Part shown: positions 42,302-50,315 of the stretch, piece by piece
Position numbering within the stretch: the stretch's first letter is position 1
Layout of the letters: every line of letters begins with the position of its first letter
DNA from: an uncultured Eubacteriales bacterium
Lineage (GTDB): Bacteria > Bacillota > Clostridia > Christensenellales > CAG-138
NCBI GenBank assembly: GCA_902765005.1
Contig: CACWYB010000003.1
Coordinates: 62,001-126,000, forward strand
Length of the DNA: 64,000 bases
Direction: 5' to 3'
The notes under the pieces: generated by a model
The model's database searches: none
The model's input: the letters and a program-made list of their open reading frames with translations, nothing else
Told to the model about the DNA's origin: nothing
Program-made: the position numbers and the translations under genes

Positions 42302-43552
42302 TTATTTGGCAATGATCCGCTTAAGTTTGGCAAAGCGCGGCAGCCCGTTCTCCAGGGGCAGGTTGGGCGCGCCCTGGATGAGGGGCAGCACGTAGTCAAC
42401 AAACTCCTGGGTGACGCCGTTGCCCGCCTCGTTGATCCATTCCCGGGGCACCTTTTTCTCGGTGTTGGCGGCCAGGGACAGATCCTGAGGCACCACCTCG
42501 CAGGCGTAGTCGCCGTACACGTCGGTGAGCCGATGGAAGGCCATCATCTTATCGGTCATACCGTTGACGGCGGCTTTCACCGCGGCCCGGCCGGCGGCGA
42601 AGGACTCGTTGATGTCCGTGGCGGAGGCGAAATGGGAGGAGCAGCGCTGGAGCAGGGACAGCTCCACGCCCCGGATCTTCTTCACGCCCAGCTTCTCCTT
42701 CACGTAGCTGACCAACGTGGAGGCCACGCCGCCCAGCTGCTTGTGGCCGAAGCTGTCGGTGGCTGAATTGGCGACGCCGTACTCGGCGATGAATTTGCCG
42801 TCCTTATCGTGGATGCCCTCGGAAACGACCACCATGCAGTCGCCCCGCTCGTCCATGATCCGCTTCACGTCCGAAAGGAACTGGTCCATGTCAAAGTCGG
42901 TCTCCGGCATGTACACCAGATCCGGACCGTCGCCCGATGCGGTGGCAAGGCCCGCCGCGCCGGCCAGCCAGCCCGCGTGACGGCCCATGACCTCCACGAT
43001 GACGGCGGAATAGTAGTCGTACACGTTGCAGTCGCGGCGCATCTCCATGCAGCTGGTGATCACGTACTTGGCCGCGGAGCCGAAGCCCGGGCAGTGATCC
43101 GTGCCGTAGAGGTCGTTGTCGATGGTCTTGGGCACGCCGATGACCCGGCACAGATAGTTTTCCTTCTGCAGGAACTTGCTGATCTTGTTGCAGGTGTCCA
43201 TGGAGTCGTTGCCGCCGATGTAGAAGAAGTAGCGGATGTCGTGCTTCTGGAATACCTCCAGGATCCGGCGATAGTCCGTATCGTCGTCGATGTAGTTCTT
43301 CAGCTTATAGCGGCAGGAGCCCAGGGAAGCGGAGGGCGTGTTGAGCAGGAGGCGGAGCTCGTGCTCGTCTTCCTGATCCATATCATACAGAATGTCATCC
43401 AAAACGCCCCGGATGCCGTGGGCGGCGCCGTAGACATGGGTGATGTTGGGATCGTCCAAAGCGGTGCGGATCACGCCGTACGCGCTGGCATTGATGACAG
43501 CGGTGGGGCCGCCGGATTGCGCGACCAGACATGCGCCAATCAGTTTATCCAT
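42302..43552 (-). CDS. pfp: 6-phosphofructokinase, predicted pyrophosphate-dependent
   Basis: A 416-residue phosphofructokinase. The sugar-phosphate/catalytic motif is PKTIDNDL and the phosphoryl-donor motif is GGNDSMDT. An Asp in the GG-D position and Lys instead of Gly in P-K-TIDND are the two residues that set pyrophosphate-using enzymes apart from ATP-using ones, so PPi is the predicted donor. The MGRHAGWLA segment that contacts fructose 6-phosphate is also present. The ATG at 43552 follows AAAAGGAGAA. It stands alone between two terminator or promoter gaps, as a reversible glycolytic enzyme. Confidence 0.9.
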   Translation of the reverse strand: MDKLIGACLVAQSGGPTAVINASAYGVIRTALDDPNITHVYGAAHGIRGVLDDILYDMDQEDEHELRLLLNTPSASLGSCRYKLKNYIDDDTDYRRILEVFQKHDIRYFFYIGGNDSMDTCNKISKFLQKENYLCRVIGVPKTIDNDLYGTDHCPGFGSAAKYVITSCMEMRRDCNVYDYYSAVIVEVMGRHAGWLAGAAGLATASGDGPDLVYMPETDFDMDQFLSDVKRIMDERGDCMVVVSEGIHDKDGKFIAEYGVANSATDSFGHKQLGGVASTLVSYVKEKLGVKKIRGVELSLLQRCSSHFASATDINESFAAGRAAVKAAVNGMTDKMMAFHRLTDVYGDYACEVVPQDLSLAANTEKKVPREWINEAGNGVTQEFVDYVLPLIQGAPNLPLENGLPRFAKLKRIIAK

Positions 43553-43615
43553 AGTGATTCTCCTTTTATCCATAGGGTTTTCAAAAATCGCACTTATTGT
43601 ATAGTATTTACCCTC

Positions 43616-44560
43616 CTATTTCAAGGGAACGCCCCTATATTTTTTGAGAAATGCGTCCAGATAAGAAATGTATCGGACCGGGTCCACATAGTAACTGGCG
43701 CAGTGGGCCGCCCCCTCCACGGTAAGCATCTGCTTGGGGGTGTGGCACAGCTCGTAGTTCTGCCGCCCCATGGCGTAGGGCACCAGCTCATCGTTGGTGC
43801 CGTGGATGAACAGGAAGGGGAGACTGGTGGAATCCAGAGCACGCTTGCAGTCCGTGGCGGTGATGGAGTAGCCGGCCAGGATCCGGCTCCACAGGTCCAT
43901 GGCGGGCATCATGGGGAAGGTGGGCACCTTGTAGGATTCCACCAGGGCGGTGCCGATCACGTCCTTGGGGGAGAAGTAGGCGGAATCGGCGATGACGCCC
44001 CTTGTCTGCTTCGGCAGGTCCAGCCCGGCGGCCATGATCACCGTGGCCCCGCCCATGCTCTGCCCGTAGAGGAAGAGGGGCAGCTCCGGATGGCGATCGG
44101 ATAAAAGCTTAGCCCAGGCGGCGATGTCGTACCGCTCCTTCACGCCGAAGGTGATGAACTTGCCGGCGCTCTTGCGGTGGGCCCGCATGTAGGGATAGAG
44201 CACGGTGTAGCCCTGCTCATAGAGGTGCTTGGCCACCAGGGCAAACTCCCGTGAGGGCCAGGAGCGAAAGCCGTGGACGGCCACCACCAGCCCCACAGGG
44301 GTCTTCGCCTCGATGAGCTCCGCCGCCAGATCCAGCCCGTCCCGGCTGGTGATATGCAGCTCCTCCTTCTGCTGGGCTTCGAACCAGTCCACCCCCAGCT
44401 GCATCCTGTCCCTGAACCGATACCGGCCCGAGGGGACCACGGTGCTGGCCCGAAAGAGTTCCGTCCGATCCCGGCGGGTGCTGCCCCGCATAAAGGCGTA
44501 TAAACTGGCCGAAAGGATAAACAAAACAAGCACGATGAACGCGATCAATACATACAGCAT
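43616..44560 (-). CDS. Membrane-anchored alpha/beta hydrolase
   Basis: A 314-residue alpha/beta hydrolase with one N-terminal membrane helix (YVLIAFIVLVLFILSASLY). The nucleophile elbow is GQSMGG, the acid lies in HGTNDELVP and the histidine in EGAAHC, so the triad is complete. The oxyanion region HGFRSWPSREF is also present. Relatives include peptidase-like and BAAT-type hydrolases; the substrate is unknown. The start at 44560 follows GAGG at close spacing. Confidence 0.88.
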   Translation of the reverse strand: MLYVLIAFIVLVLFILSASLYAFMRGSTRRDRTELFRASTVVPSGRYRFRDRMQLGVDWFEAQQKEELHITSRDGLDLAAELIEAKTPVGLVVAVHGFRSWPSREFALVAKHLYEQGYTVLYPYMRAHRKSAGKFITFGVKERYDIAAWAKLLSDRHPELPLFLYGQSMGGATVIMAAGLDLPKQTRGVIADSAYFSPKDVIGTALVESYKVPTFPMMPAMDLWSRILAGYSITATDCKRALDSTSLPFLFIHGTNDELVPYAMGRQNYELCHTPKQMLTVEGAAHCASYYVDPVRYISYLDAFLKKYRGVPLK

Positions 44561-44633
44561 ACAGACCTCAAAACGATTCGATACTATACTGTACCATACT
44601 TTCGTTTTTTTTCATAGAGCTTTGTTTGGATTC

Positions 44634-44662
44634 TTGACGGGAAAGCCCCTATTCGCTACAAT
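44634..44662 (+). promoter_or_regulatory. Sigma-A promoter of the aldo/keto reductase gene
   Basis: TTGACG and TACAAT separated by 17 bases, ending 22 bases before the ATG at 44685, with AAAGGAGGGG between. Confidence 0.8.
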
Positions 44663-44684
44663 TTAAGAAAAAGGAGGGGATTTC

Positions 44685-45809
44685 ATGAACTTCTTACCGG
44701 AAAACACAAAAAAACTCGGCTTCGGCCTTATGCGGCTGCCCGTCCTGAACGGAAACGGGGAGGATATCGACCTTAAGCAGGTTTCGGCCATGGCCGACCG
44801 CTTCCTGGAGCAGGGGTTCACTTACTTTGACACGGCCTATCCCTATCACAACGGCTTCTCCGAGCGGGCGGTGAAGAAGTGCCTGGTGGAGCGCCATCCA
44901 AGGGAAAGTTTTCTCCTGGCGGATAAGATGCCCGTTTTCCGCCTGAAAGAGAAAGGGGACGTGATTCCCATCTTTGAGGAGCAGCTGGAGCGCACCGGCG
45001 CGGGCTACTTCGACATGTACCTGCTCCACGCCCTGGATAAGGACCGGCTTTCCACCGTGGAGAGCTGCCAGGTGTGGGAACAGCTTCTTGAGGAGAAGAA
45101 AAAGGGCCGCATCAAGCACCTTGGGTTCTCCTTCCACGATTCTCCCGAAGTGCTGGACCAGATCCTGACCGCTCATCCGGAGGCGGAGTTCGTTCAGCTG
45201 CAGATCAACTATGCCGACTGGGAGGACCCGGAGGTCCAGTCCCGCCGCTGCTATGAAACGGCCCAAAAGCACGGCAAGCCCGTCATCGTTATGGAGCCCA
45301 TCCGGGGCGGCAGCCTTGCCTCGGAGAACCTGGTCTGTGCGCCGCTGTTGAAGGGCGCCGCCCCCAAGGCCAGCCTGGCCGCCTGGGCGTTGCGGTTTGT
45401 GGCCAGCCTGCCCGGCGTGGCGGTTGTCCTTTCCGGCATGTCCGCCTATGAGCAGCTGGAGGAAAACACAGCCCTGTTTAACACCATGCAGCCGCTTTCG
45501 GAAGAGGAGCGGGCCATCCTCGCCCAGGGAGCGGAGCAGCTTCGAAAGGCCGCCGCCATCCCCTGCACGGCCTGTAAATACTGCGTGGAAGGCTGCCCGG
45601 CGAATATCAACATCCCGGCCATCCTGGACCTGCTGAACGAATACGACCGCTTCGGTTCCCTAATAAGCGCCAAGCGAAGCTACGGTTTTCGGACTCGGGA
45701 CAAAGGCCTTGCCTCCGCCTGCGTGAGCTGTGGCCAGTGCCTGGATGCCTGCCCCCAGCATATCGAGAGCGCGGTGCACATGGCCAGGGCAGCGAAGCTG
45801 TTTGAGTGA
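44685..45809 (+). CDS. Aldo/keto reductase with C-terminal 4Fe-4S ferredoxin domain
   Basis: A 374-residue fusion of the same general type as the one at 36298 but distinct in sequence. The catalytic tyrosine lies in FDTAYPYHNG and the lysine in LLADKMPV. The C-terminal part carries CTACKYCVEGCP and CVSCGQCLDACPQ, typical two-cluster ferredoxin motifs. Probably an NAD(P)H- or ferredoxin-linked oxidoreductase of unknown substrate. The start follows AAAGGAGGGG and a good promoter. Five bases after its stop the decayed end of a tRNA-associated repeat begins. Confidence 0.92.
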   Translation: MNFLPENTKKLGFGLMRLPVLNGNGEDIDLKQVSAMADRFLEQGFTYFDTAYPYHNGFSERAVKKCLVERHPRESFLLADKMPVFRLKEKGDVIPIFEEQLERTGAGYFDMYLLHALDKDRLSTVESCQVWEQLLEEKKKGRIKHLGFSFHDSPEVLDQILTAHPEAEFVQLQINYADWEDPEVQSRRCYETAQKHGKPVIVMEPIRGGSLASENLVCAPLLKGAAPKASLAAWALRFVASLPGVAVVLSGMSAYEQLEENTALFNTMQPLSEEERAILAQGAEQLRKAAAIPCTACKYCVEGCPANINIPAILDLLNEYDRFGSLISAKRSYGFRTRDKGLASACVSCGQCLDACPQHIESAVHMARAAKLFE

Positions 45810-45813
45810 GAAA

Positions 45814-45911
45814 GATATAGGGACTCTCACACTCGGCTGCGGCCTCGCTCAGCTCGCGGCTCTGAAGCCCCACTGGGGTTTCATTCACTACCGCGAGCGG
45901 TTCGAGCCCCC
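45814..45911 (-). repeat. tRNA-3'-end-bearing structured repeat (Val type, copy 2, truncated)
   Basis: Ninety-eight bases nearly identical to the unit at 45964-46061. The last seven bases (acceptor end and CCA) are missing and replaced by sequence next to the aldo/keto reductase stop. One change (GAAACCCC instead of GAAGCCCC) breaks a pair in the inner hairpin, so this distal copy appears to be decaying. Confidence 0.88.
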
Positions 45912-45918
45912 TCCGATT

Positions 45919-45960
45919 ACCAATAAAAAAGCCACCCATTTGGGCGGCTTCTTTATTGGT
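45919..45960 (-). terminator. Terminator-like palindrome between Val-associated repeats
   Basis: Nineteen-base arms beginning ACCAATAAA and ending TTTATTGGT around a four-base loop, with one mismatch or two. It follows the CCA-like end of the element at 45957-46061. Confidence 0.8.
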
Positions 45961-46061
45961 GGGGATGTAGGGACTCTCACACTCGGCTGCGTCCTCGCTC
46001 AGCTCGCGGCTCTGAAGCCCCACAGGGGCTTCATTCACTACCGCGAGCGGTTCGAGTCCCC
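45957..46061 (-). repeat. tRNA-3'-end-bearing structured repeat (Val type, full unit)
   Basis: A 105-nt unit downstream of tRNA-Val on the same strand. It begins GGGGACTCGAA and ends with GAGTCCCTACATCCCC plus ACCA, an exact copy of the T-arm/acceptor 3' strand of tRNA-Val. Outer bases GGGACTC/GAGTCCC pair; inside, GCTCGCGG pairs with CCGCGAGC and GAAGCCCC with GGGGCTTC around a TGT loop. The unit has the same length and layout as the Ala-type element at 13413-13517 but different paired bases. Function unknown. Confidence 0.87.
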
Positions 46062-46068
46062 TCCGATT

Positions 46069-46110
46069 ACCAATAAAGAAGCCACCCGGTTGGGTGGCTT
46101 CTTTATTGGT
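46069..46110 (-). terminator. Terminator of tRNA-Val
   Basis: A perfect 19-base inverted repeat (ACCAATAAAGAAGCCACCC and its complement) with a four-base loop starts inside the tRNA's CCA end and finishes in a T-rich tail. It is symmetrical and may work both ways. Confidence 0.9.
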
Positions 46111-46183
46111 GGGGATGTAGGGACTCGAACCCTAGACCTCTGCGATGTGAACACAGCGCTCTAACCAGCTGAGCTACATCCCC
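46107..46183 (-). tRNA. tRNA-Val (anticodon CAC)
   Basis: Seventy-seven nucleotides with encoded CCA. Acceptor GGGGATG/CATCCCC, D-arm GCTC/GAGC, anticodon stem CTGTG/CGCAG around loop TTCACAT (anticodon CAC, reading GTG) and T-arm TAGGG-TTCGAGT-CCCTA. All stems are intact. Two repeats carrying its 3' end follow downstream. Confidence 0.96.
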
Positions 46184-46250
46184 ACGCGCAAGATGCATTA
46201 TACAGCATCGATTTGAATTTTGCAAGCCCTTTTTTGAATTTGATCGGATA

Positions 46251-46279
46251 TTGTGCAGATCCAGGTTATGTGGTATGAT
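46251..46279 (+). promoter_or_regulatory. Promoter of the M28 peptidase gene
   Basis: TTGTGC and TATGAT are 17 bases apart, with a TGG extension before the -10 box. The -10 ends 24 bases before the GTG start at 46304. Confidence 0.65.
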
Positions 46280-46303
46280 TCTGCTCAGAAAGGCGGTGAT
46301 TTT

Positions 46304-47539
46304 GTGAAAGCGCGCGACGTGAAGCGGATTTTGAAGGATACGGCCTATGTGCATACGGCGGCCAGCCCCGAGGAAGCAAAGTGCCTTGCATACCTGAAGG
46401 AACAGTGCGAGAGGATCGGTCTTTCCCCTCGGGTGGAGGCGTTTCCCATCGAGCGGGCCAACATCCGAGAGGCGAAGCTCCTCATCGACGGGCGGGAATA
46501 CCCCTGCAAGGCCTATATCGGCTGCGGCAGCGGCCGGGTGGAGGCGCCCCTCTACTATCTTCGGAACACGGACGACCTTTCTTTTTCCTGCTGCAAGGAT
46601 CGCATCGTGCTGACGGATCAGCCCCTGAACATGTGGAACTATCAGGATATGCTGAAGAATGGCGCCCTGGGCTTCATCACCTTCACGGGCCGGTACAGCT
46701 GCCCGGATCGGGACATCGACCAGAAGACCCTTCGGCCCGCCACCAGCCAGGGGAAAAAGATCCTGGGGGTAAACATCAACGTGAAGGACGCCATGGACAT
46801 CGTGGCCAAGGCCGCCCGATCCGCCGTCATCGAGATCGAGCAGGCGGAATTTCAGGCGGACGCCCACAACCTGATCGCGGACCTGCCGGGAGAGGAGGAC
46901 GAGTGGATCGTCCTCACGGCCCACTACGATTCCACGCCCCTGTCCCTGGGCAGCTACGACAACATGACCGGCTCCATCGGCATCCTGGGCGTGGCGGAGA
47001 AGTTTATAAAAGCGCCCCATAAGCGGGGCCTGCGCTTCATCTGGTGCGGGGCGGAGGAGCTGGGGCTCCTGGGCTCCAAGGCCTACTGCGCGGAACACGA
47101 GGAGGAGCTCTCCAAGGTGGCTCTGAACATCAACCTGGACATGATCGGCAGCGTCATGGGCAAGTTCATCGCCTGCTGTTCGGCGGAAGAGCGGCTGGTG
47201 TCCTTCCTGGAGTATATGGCGGATGAATCGGGCTTTCCCATCGCCGCCCGCAGCGGGGTCTATTCCAGCGACTCCACGCCCTTTGCGGACAAGGGGGTGC
47301 CCAGCCTGTCCTTTGCCCGCCTGGCGCCGCCTGCGGCCGGGTCCATCCATGAGCGGTACGACACCCCGGCCATCGTCTCTGCGGAGCAGGTGGTCGTGGA
47401 CACGGACTTCATCGCCGCCTTCACGGGCCGCATGGCCAACGCCGTCCGCTGCCCGGTGAAGTGGGAGATCCCCGAGAAGATCAAGGACAAGCTGGACGTG
47501 TACCTGAACCGGAAACGGGCGCCCAAGCCCCAGGATTGA
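46304..47539 (+). CDS. M28 family zinc aminopeptidase-like protein
   Basis: A 411-residue M28-type peptidase. The metal-binding residues fit the family: His in LTAHYDSTP, Asp in SYDNMTGSIG, the Glu pair in WCGAEELGLLGS, Asp in NLDMIGS and a C-terminal His in SIHERYDTP. A PA-like insert lies between about residues 80 and 200. No signal peptide, so probably cytoplasmic. The start is GTG at 46304 behind AGGCGGTG; the in-frame ATG further upstream overlaps the promoter. Seven or more cysteines are scattered, more than usual. Confidence 0.88.
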   Translation: MKARDVKRILKDTAYVHTAASPEEAKCLAYLKEQCERIGLSPRVEAFPIERANIREAKLLIDGREYPCKAYIGCGSGRVEAPLYYLRNTDDLSFSCCKDRIVLTDQPLNMWNYQDMLKNGALGFITFTGRYSCPDRDIDQKTLRPATSQGKKILGVNINVKDAMDIVAKAARSAVIEIEQAEFQADAHNLIADLPGEEDEWIVLTAHYDSTPLSLGSYDNMTGSIGILGVAEKFIKAPHKRGLRFIWCGAEELGLLGSKAYCAEHEEELSKVALNINLDMIGSVMGKFIACCSAEERLVSFLEYMADESGFPIAARSGVYSSDSTPFADKGVPSLSFARLAPPAAGSIHERYDTPAIVSAEQVVVDTDFIAAFTGRMANAVRCPVKWEIPEKIKDKLDVYLNRKRAPKPQD

Positions 47540-47555
47540 CGAATATTCAATATGC

Positions 47556-47592
47556 AAAAACGGACGGGAAAGCCCGTCCGTTTCTTTTATGC
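47556..47592. terminator. Bidirectional terminator
   Basis: AAACGGACGGG and CCCGTCCGTTT around AAAG, with CTTTTAT after on the plus strand. It lies between the M28 gene and the convergent small membrane protein gene. Confidence 0.88.
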
Positions 47593-47598
47593 TTTGGT

Positions 47599-47898
47599 TC
47601 AGTCTTCGGGGTAATCGTCGTAGCTGCGGCGAGAGCGCTTCACCTTCTTTCCCTTCTTGCCGTAGAACAGCTTCCAGGTGCAGATGATGAAGAACACGCC
47701 CAGGATCAGCGCCAACCCGGCGATGATCACGTCCAGATACCGGGTGACCACGACCTGCTCGCCCAGGAAGTGGAGCATGGGGTTGAAGCCGTCCAGAATA
47801 TAGAACAGAATATAGACCACCGACAGCACGATGGCGGCGTTGGCCACCACGGTGGACAGGATCTGGAACCAACGGGGCAGGGATTTCTTCTTTTTCAT
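47599..47898 (-). CDS. Small two-helix membrane protein
   Basis: A 99-residue protein with two transmembrane helices (about residues 12-35 and 55-75) and a basic, then acidic C-terminal tail (GKKGKKVKRSRR, then DDYPED). No family recognised. The ATG at 47898 lies three bases after the phosphodiester glycosidase stop and shares the ribosome binding site AAAGGAGAA, so it is the last gene of the GT2-glycosidase operon. A role in the envelope is inferred from context only. Confidence 0.75.
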   Translation of the reverse strand: MKKKKSLPRWFQILSTVVANAAIVLSVVYILFYILDGFNPMLHFLGEQVVVTRYLDVIIAGLALILGVFFIICTWKLFYGKKGKKVKRSRRSYDDYPED

Positions 47899-47900
47899 GG

Positions 47901-49103
47901 TCAGTTGTTCTCCTTTACAGGTTCGGTAATGTACACGATATCGCTGGTATCCCGGCCGTCGGGACCGTAGGTGCTGCCGTTGAAGTACAGGGCGGAGGAG
48001 TCGCCGCCGTCCATGTTGTAGGCGGCTGTCAGGCCCATGTCGGCGCAGAGCAGAGAGAGCTCCGCAAAGGTAAGGCCCCGCTCCCCATGACGGCCGTCCA
48101 CCACCATGAAGCAGTAGTGGCCCGGCTCATAGTAGCCCAGCACGGTCCGGGGGTTCTTCTTGCCCAGGCTGGAGTTGAACTTGGTCTTGGCGGCCCCGTT
48201 GCTCAGCAGCTCCGGCCCGAAGTACCACATCTGCACCGGGTTCCGGGCGGCGATCCCCTCAAAGTCGATGGTGCGCTCCTTGTAGTCGATGGTCTCCATG
48301 GTGCCGTCGGCGTAGAGGATGCACAGGTCGCTGGCGATCTTGTTGAACCGCCGGATCTCCACGCCGTTGCGGTAGAACCAGCCGTGACCGTTGGCGTAGG
48401 CGTTGATGAAATAGTCGGTGTTCACCGCCAAAATGCCGTTGTTGGGCTCGGCGAAGGCCTTGACCCGCTTGGTGTCCGCGGTCTTGATGGCATAGGCGGT
48501 CTGGATGCTGGACAGATCCTGGATATAGATATCCGCCAGGGTGTAGGTGACCAGATCACCGTCGCTGCCCTTCTTGTCCCGGATGGTGCCGCCGCAGCTG
48601 GCGCAGGTGCCCGGGGCGTCGGCGGTGTGGCCGCACTTGGAGCACACGTAGCCGGTCTTGCGGCTAAGCTCGATGGCCACGTTCCCGCTGCGATACTCCG
48701 TCTCCGTGGAGATCACGCCCTCAGGGGAAAACTTTTCGGCAAACTTCCCCTTCAGCAGCCCGGAAGGCTCCGGGGTGGGGGAGGCGGTGGGTTCCGGCGT
48801 GTCCGTGGGGGCCGGGGTCTGCTCCAAAGGTTGGTCCGTTTCCCCGGTTTGGGCAGGCTCGCCGGATGCCGGCGCGTCCGTGGGCGCGGGGGTGTTGGTG
48901 GGCGCAGGGGTGTCCGTGGGGGCCGGGGTGGCAGGGACTTGGGAAACGGGGGCCGTCGGCACGGGATCGGGGATCTCTATTTCCACCGGCTTCCAGGGGA
49001 AGAAACGAAACACCTGGGCGCAGATGAGATAGGACAGCACACAAAAGGCGCACAGGTCCAGGATGACCATGCGCAGGATACGCTTTTTACTGGTTGACTT
49101 CAT
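47901..49103 (-). CDS. Phosphodiester glycosidase (NAGPA-like) domain protein with zinc-ribbon insert
   Basis: A 400-residue protein with an N-terminal membrane anchor (VILDLCAFCVLSYLICAQVF), a long Pro/Thr-rich linker of TPAPTDTPAP type (about residues 50-115), and a C-terminal NAGPA domain (VNTDYFINAYANGHGWFYRN, VVDGRHGERGLTFAEL, AYNMDGGDSSALYFNG). Unusually, CSKCG and CASCGG, a zinc-ribbon-like pair, are inserted near the start of the catalytic domain. The family removes phosphodiester-linked sugars from wall or exopolysaccharides. The ATG overlaps the GT2 gene stop by four bases. Confidence 0.88.
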   Translation of the reverse strand: MKSTSKKRILRMVILDLCAFCVLSYLICAQVFRFFPWKPVEIEIPDPVPTAPVSQVPATPAPTDTPAPTNTPAPTDAPASGEPAQTGETDQPLEQTPAPTDTPEPTASPTPEPSGLLKGKFAEKFSPEGVISTETEYRSGNVAIELSRKTGYVCSKCGHTADAPGTCASCGGTIRDKKGSDGDLVTYTLADIYIQDLSSIQTAYAIKTADTKRVKAFAEPNNGILAVNTDYFINAYANGHGWFYRNGVEIRRFNKIASDLCILYADGTMETIDYKERTIDFEGIAARNPVQMWYFGPELLSNGAAKTKFNSSLGKKNPRTVLGYYEPGHYCFMVVDGRHGERGLTFAELSLLCADMGLTAAYNMDGGDSSALYFNGSTYGPDGRDTSDIVYITEPVKENN

Positions 49104-50137
49104 GGAATGTTCTTATCCTTCACAAACACAAATTTCCGCTGGAGCACGAAGCTCATGGGATAGACGATCAGCTGCACAATGATGTACGCGAGCCACTTGG
49201 GGATGCCGCAGATTACGGTGAACAGATACAGCAGCCCATAGTGGATGCCGAAGATGAACACGGCCAGCACCACATACCGCAGGAAGCTGGTTTTGTTGTC
49301 CGTTTCGAAGACCAGGCGCTTGTTCAGAGAGTAGTTGAACACGGCGCTGAGCACCCGGGACACCGCCGTGGAGAAGAGCAGGGACACCGCCCAGTTCTTC
49401 GTCAGCCAGGACAGCAGCAAGAACAGGATGTATTCGAACAGAAAGCTCAAAATGGAGGAGCTGACGAACATGAGGATCATCTTGTAGATCCGCCAGCCGT
49501 CCCGAAGAGCCCTAAAGTGGGAGGAGGCGTTGTCCTCGATGTACACCGTTTCAATGGGCACCTCCACGATGGGGATCATCTCCCGGCAGCAGTAGAGGAG
49601 CTGGCTGATCTCATATTCATATCGGTCCCCCTTCAGGGAGAGCATCCGGGGGATGTTGTTCCGGGAGAAGGCCCGAAGGCCCGTCTGGGTGTCATAGACC
49701 TTAACGCCGGTGGAGACGGCGAACACAAACCTGGTGATGGCGTTGCCGGCCCGGCTCTTGAAGGGCACCTTGCCCGTGAAGCGGCGGGAGCCGGTGACCA
49801 GGGCATCCCGATGGGCGCGGAAAGTTTCCGCCACGCGGAGCACATCGTCAGGCAGGTGCTGCCCGTCCGCGTCCACGGTGATCACACCCTCGGCCTGGGG
49901 GCAATGATCATAAATATATTGAAATGCCGTTTTCATGGCGGCGCCCTTGCCTCGGTTCACTTCATGGTGCAGCACCGTGACCCGCTCCTTCTCCTCCAGA
50001 GCGGCGAACAGGGGCTGGCAGTCCGGCCGGCTGCCGTCATCTACGATGACGATGGGGAAGTCTGTCTTATTCAGCAGCGCATCCACAACGCCGGCAAGCT
50101 TTTCATCCGGCTGATAAGCCGGTATAACGATCATCAT
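49100..50137 (-). CDS. Glycosyltransferase family 2 fused to GtrA-like membrane domain
   Basis: A 345-residue fusion. The N-terminal GT2 domain has VIPAYQPDEKLAG, IVDDGS, VDADGQHLPDD and GSRRFTGK, resembling polyprenyl-phosphate hexose synthases. The C-terminal third (about 215-340) has four hydrophobic helices with the GtrA-like motif FNYSLNKRLVF. It likely makes a lipid-linked sugar and helps flip it for envelope glycosylation. The start at 50137 (or the next codon) follows AGGAGAAACACAGGAT. It is translationally coupled to the phosphodiester glycosidase. Confidence 0.92.
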   Translation of the reverse strand: MMIVIPAYQPDEKLAGVVDALLNKTDFPIVIVDDGSRPDCQPLFAALEEKERVTVLHHEVNRGKGAAMKTAFQYIYDHCPQAEGVITVDADGQHLPDDVLRVAETFRAHRDALVTGSRRFTGKVPFKSRAGNAITRFVFAVSTGVKVYDTQTGLRAFSRNNIPRMLSLKGDRYEYEISQLLYCCREMIPIVEVPIETVYIEDNASSHFRALRDGWRIYKMILMFVSSSILSFLFEYILFLLLSWLTKNWAVSLLFSTAVSRVLSAVFNYSLNKRLVFETDNKTSFLRYVVLAVFIFGIHYGLLYLFTVICGIPKWLAYIIVQLIVYPMSFVLQRKFVFVKDKNIP

Positions 50138-50315
50138 TTATCCTGTGTTTCTCCTAAAAAACTTTCCTCATTATACCACAGCGTGGAAAAAAAGAAAGAG
50201 AAAAAAACATCAACATGTCACGGATTTGTAAACTGTTTGTAATATCGAAAAGGGTTTGGTGGAAAAAACGGGTCAATCAGTATATGATAAGAACAATATA
50301 GAAGGAGTTACGTCC

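Noticed and set aside
45607..46038. Minus-strand frame encoding a repeated peptide (NEAPVGLQSRELSE and similar)
   Set aside because: It runs through the tRNA-associated repeats and the end of the reductase gene. The peptide similarity follows from the repeated nucleotide sequence, and paired changes favour RNA structure over coding.
45814..46110. Repeats as a CRISPR array
   Set aside because: Units are about 105 nt, only two copies, with terminator palindromes rather than variable spacers, and no cas genes.
46107..46183. tRNA-Val as attachment site of a genomic island
   Set aside because: The 3'-end copies are tandem and 150 bp apart with no integrase or cargo between, so a classic island is not supported.
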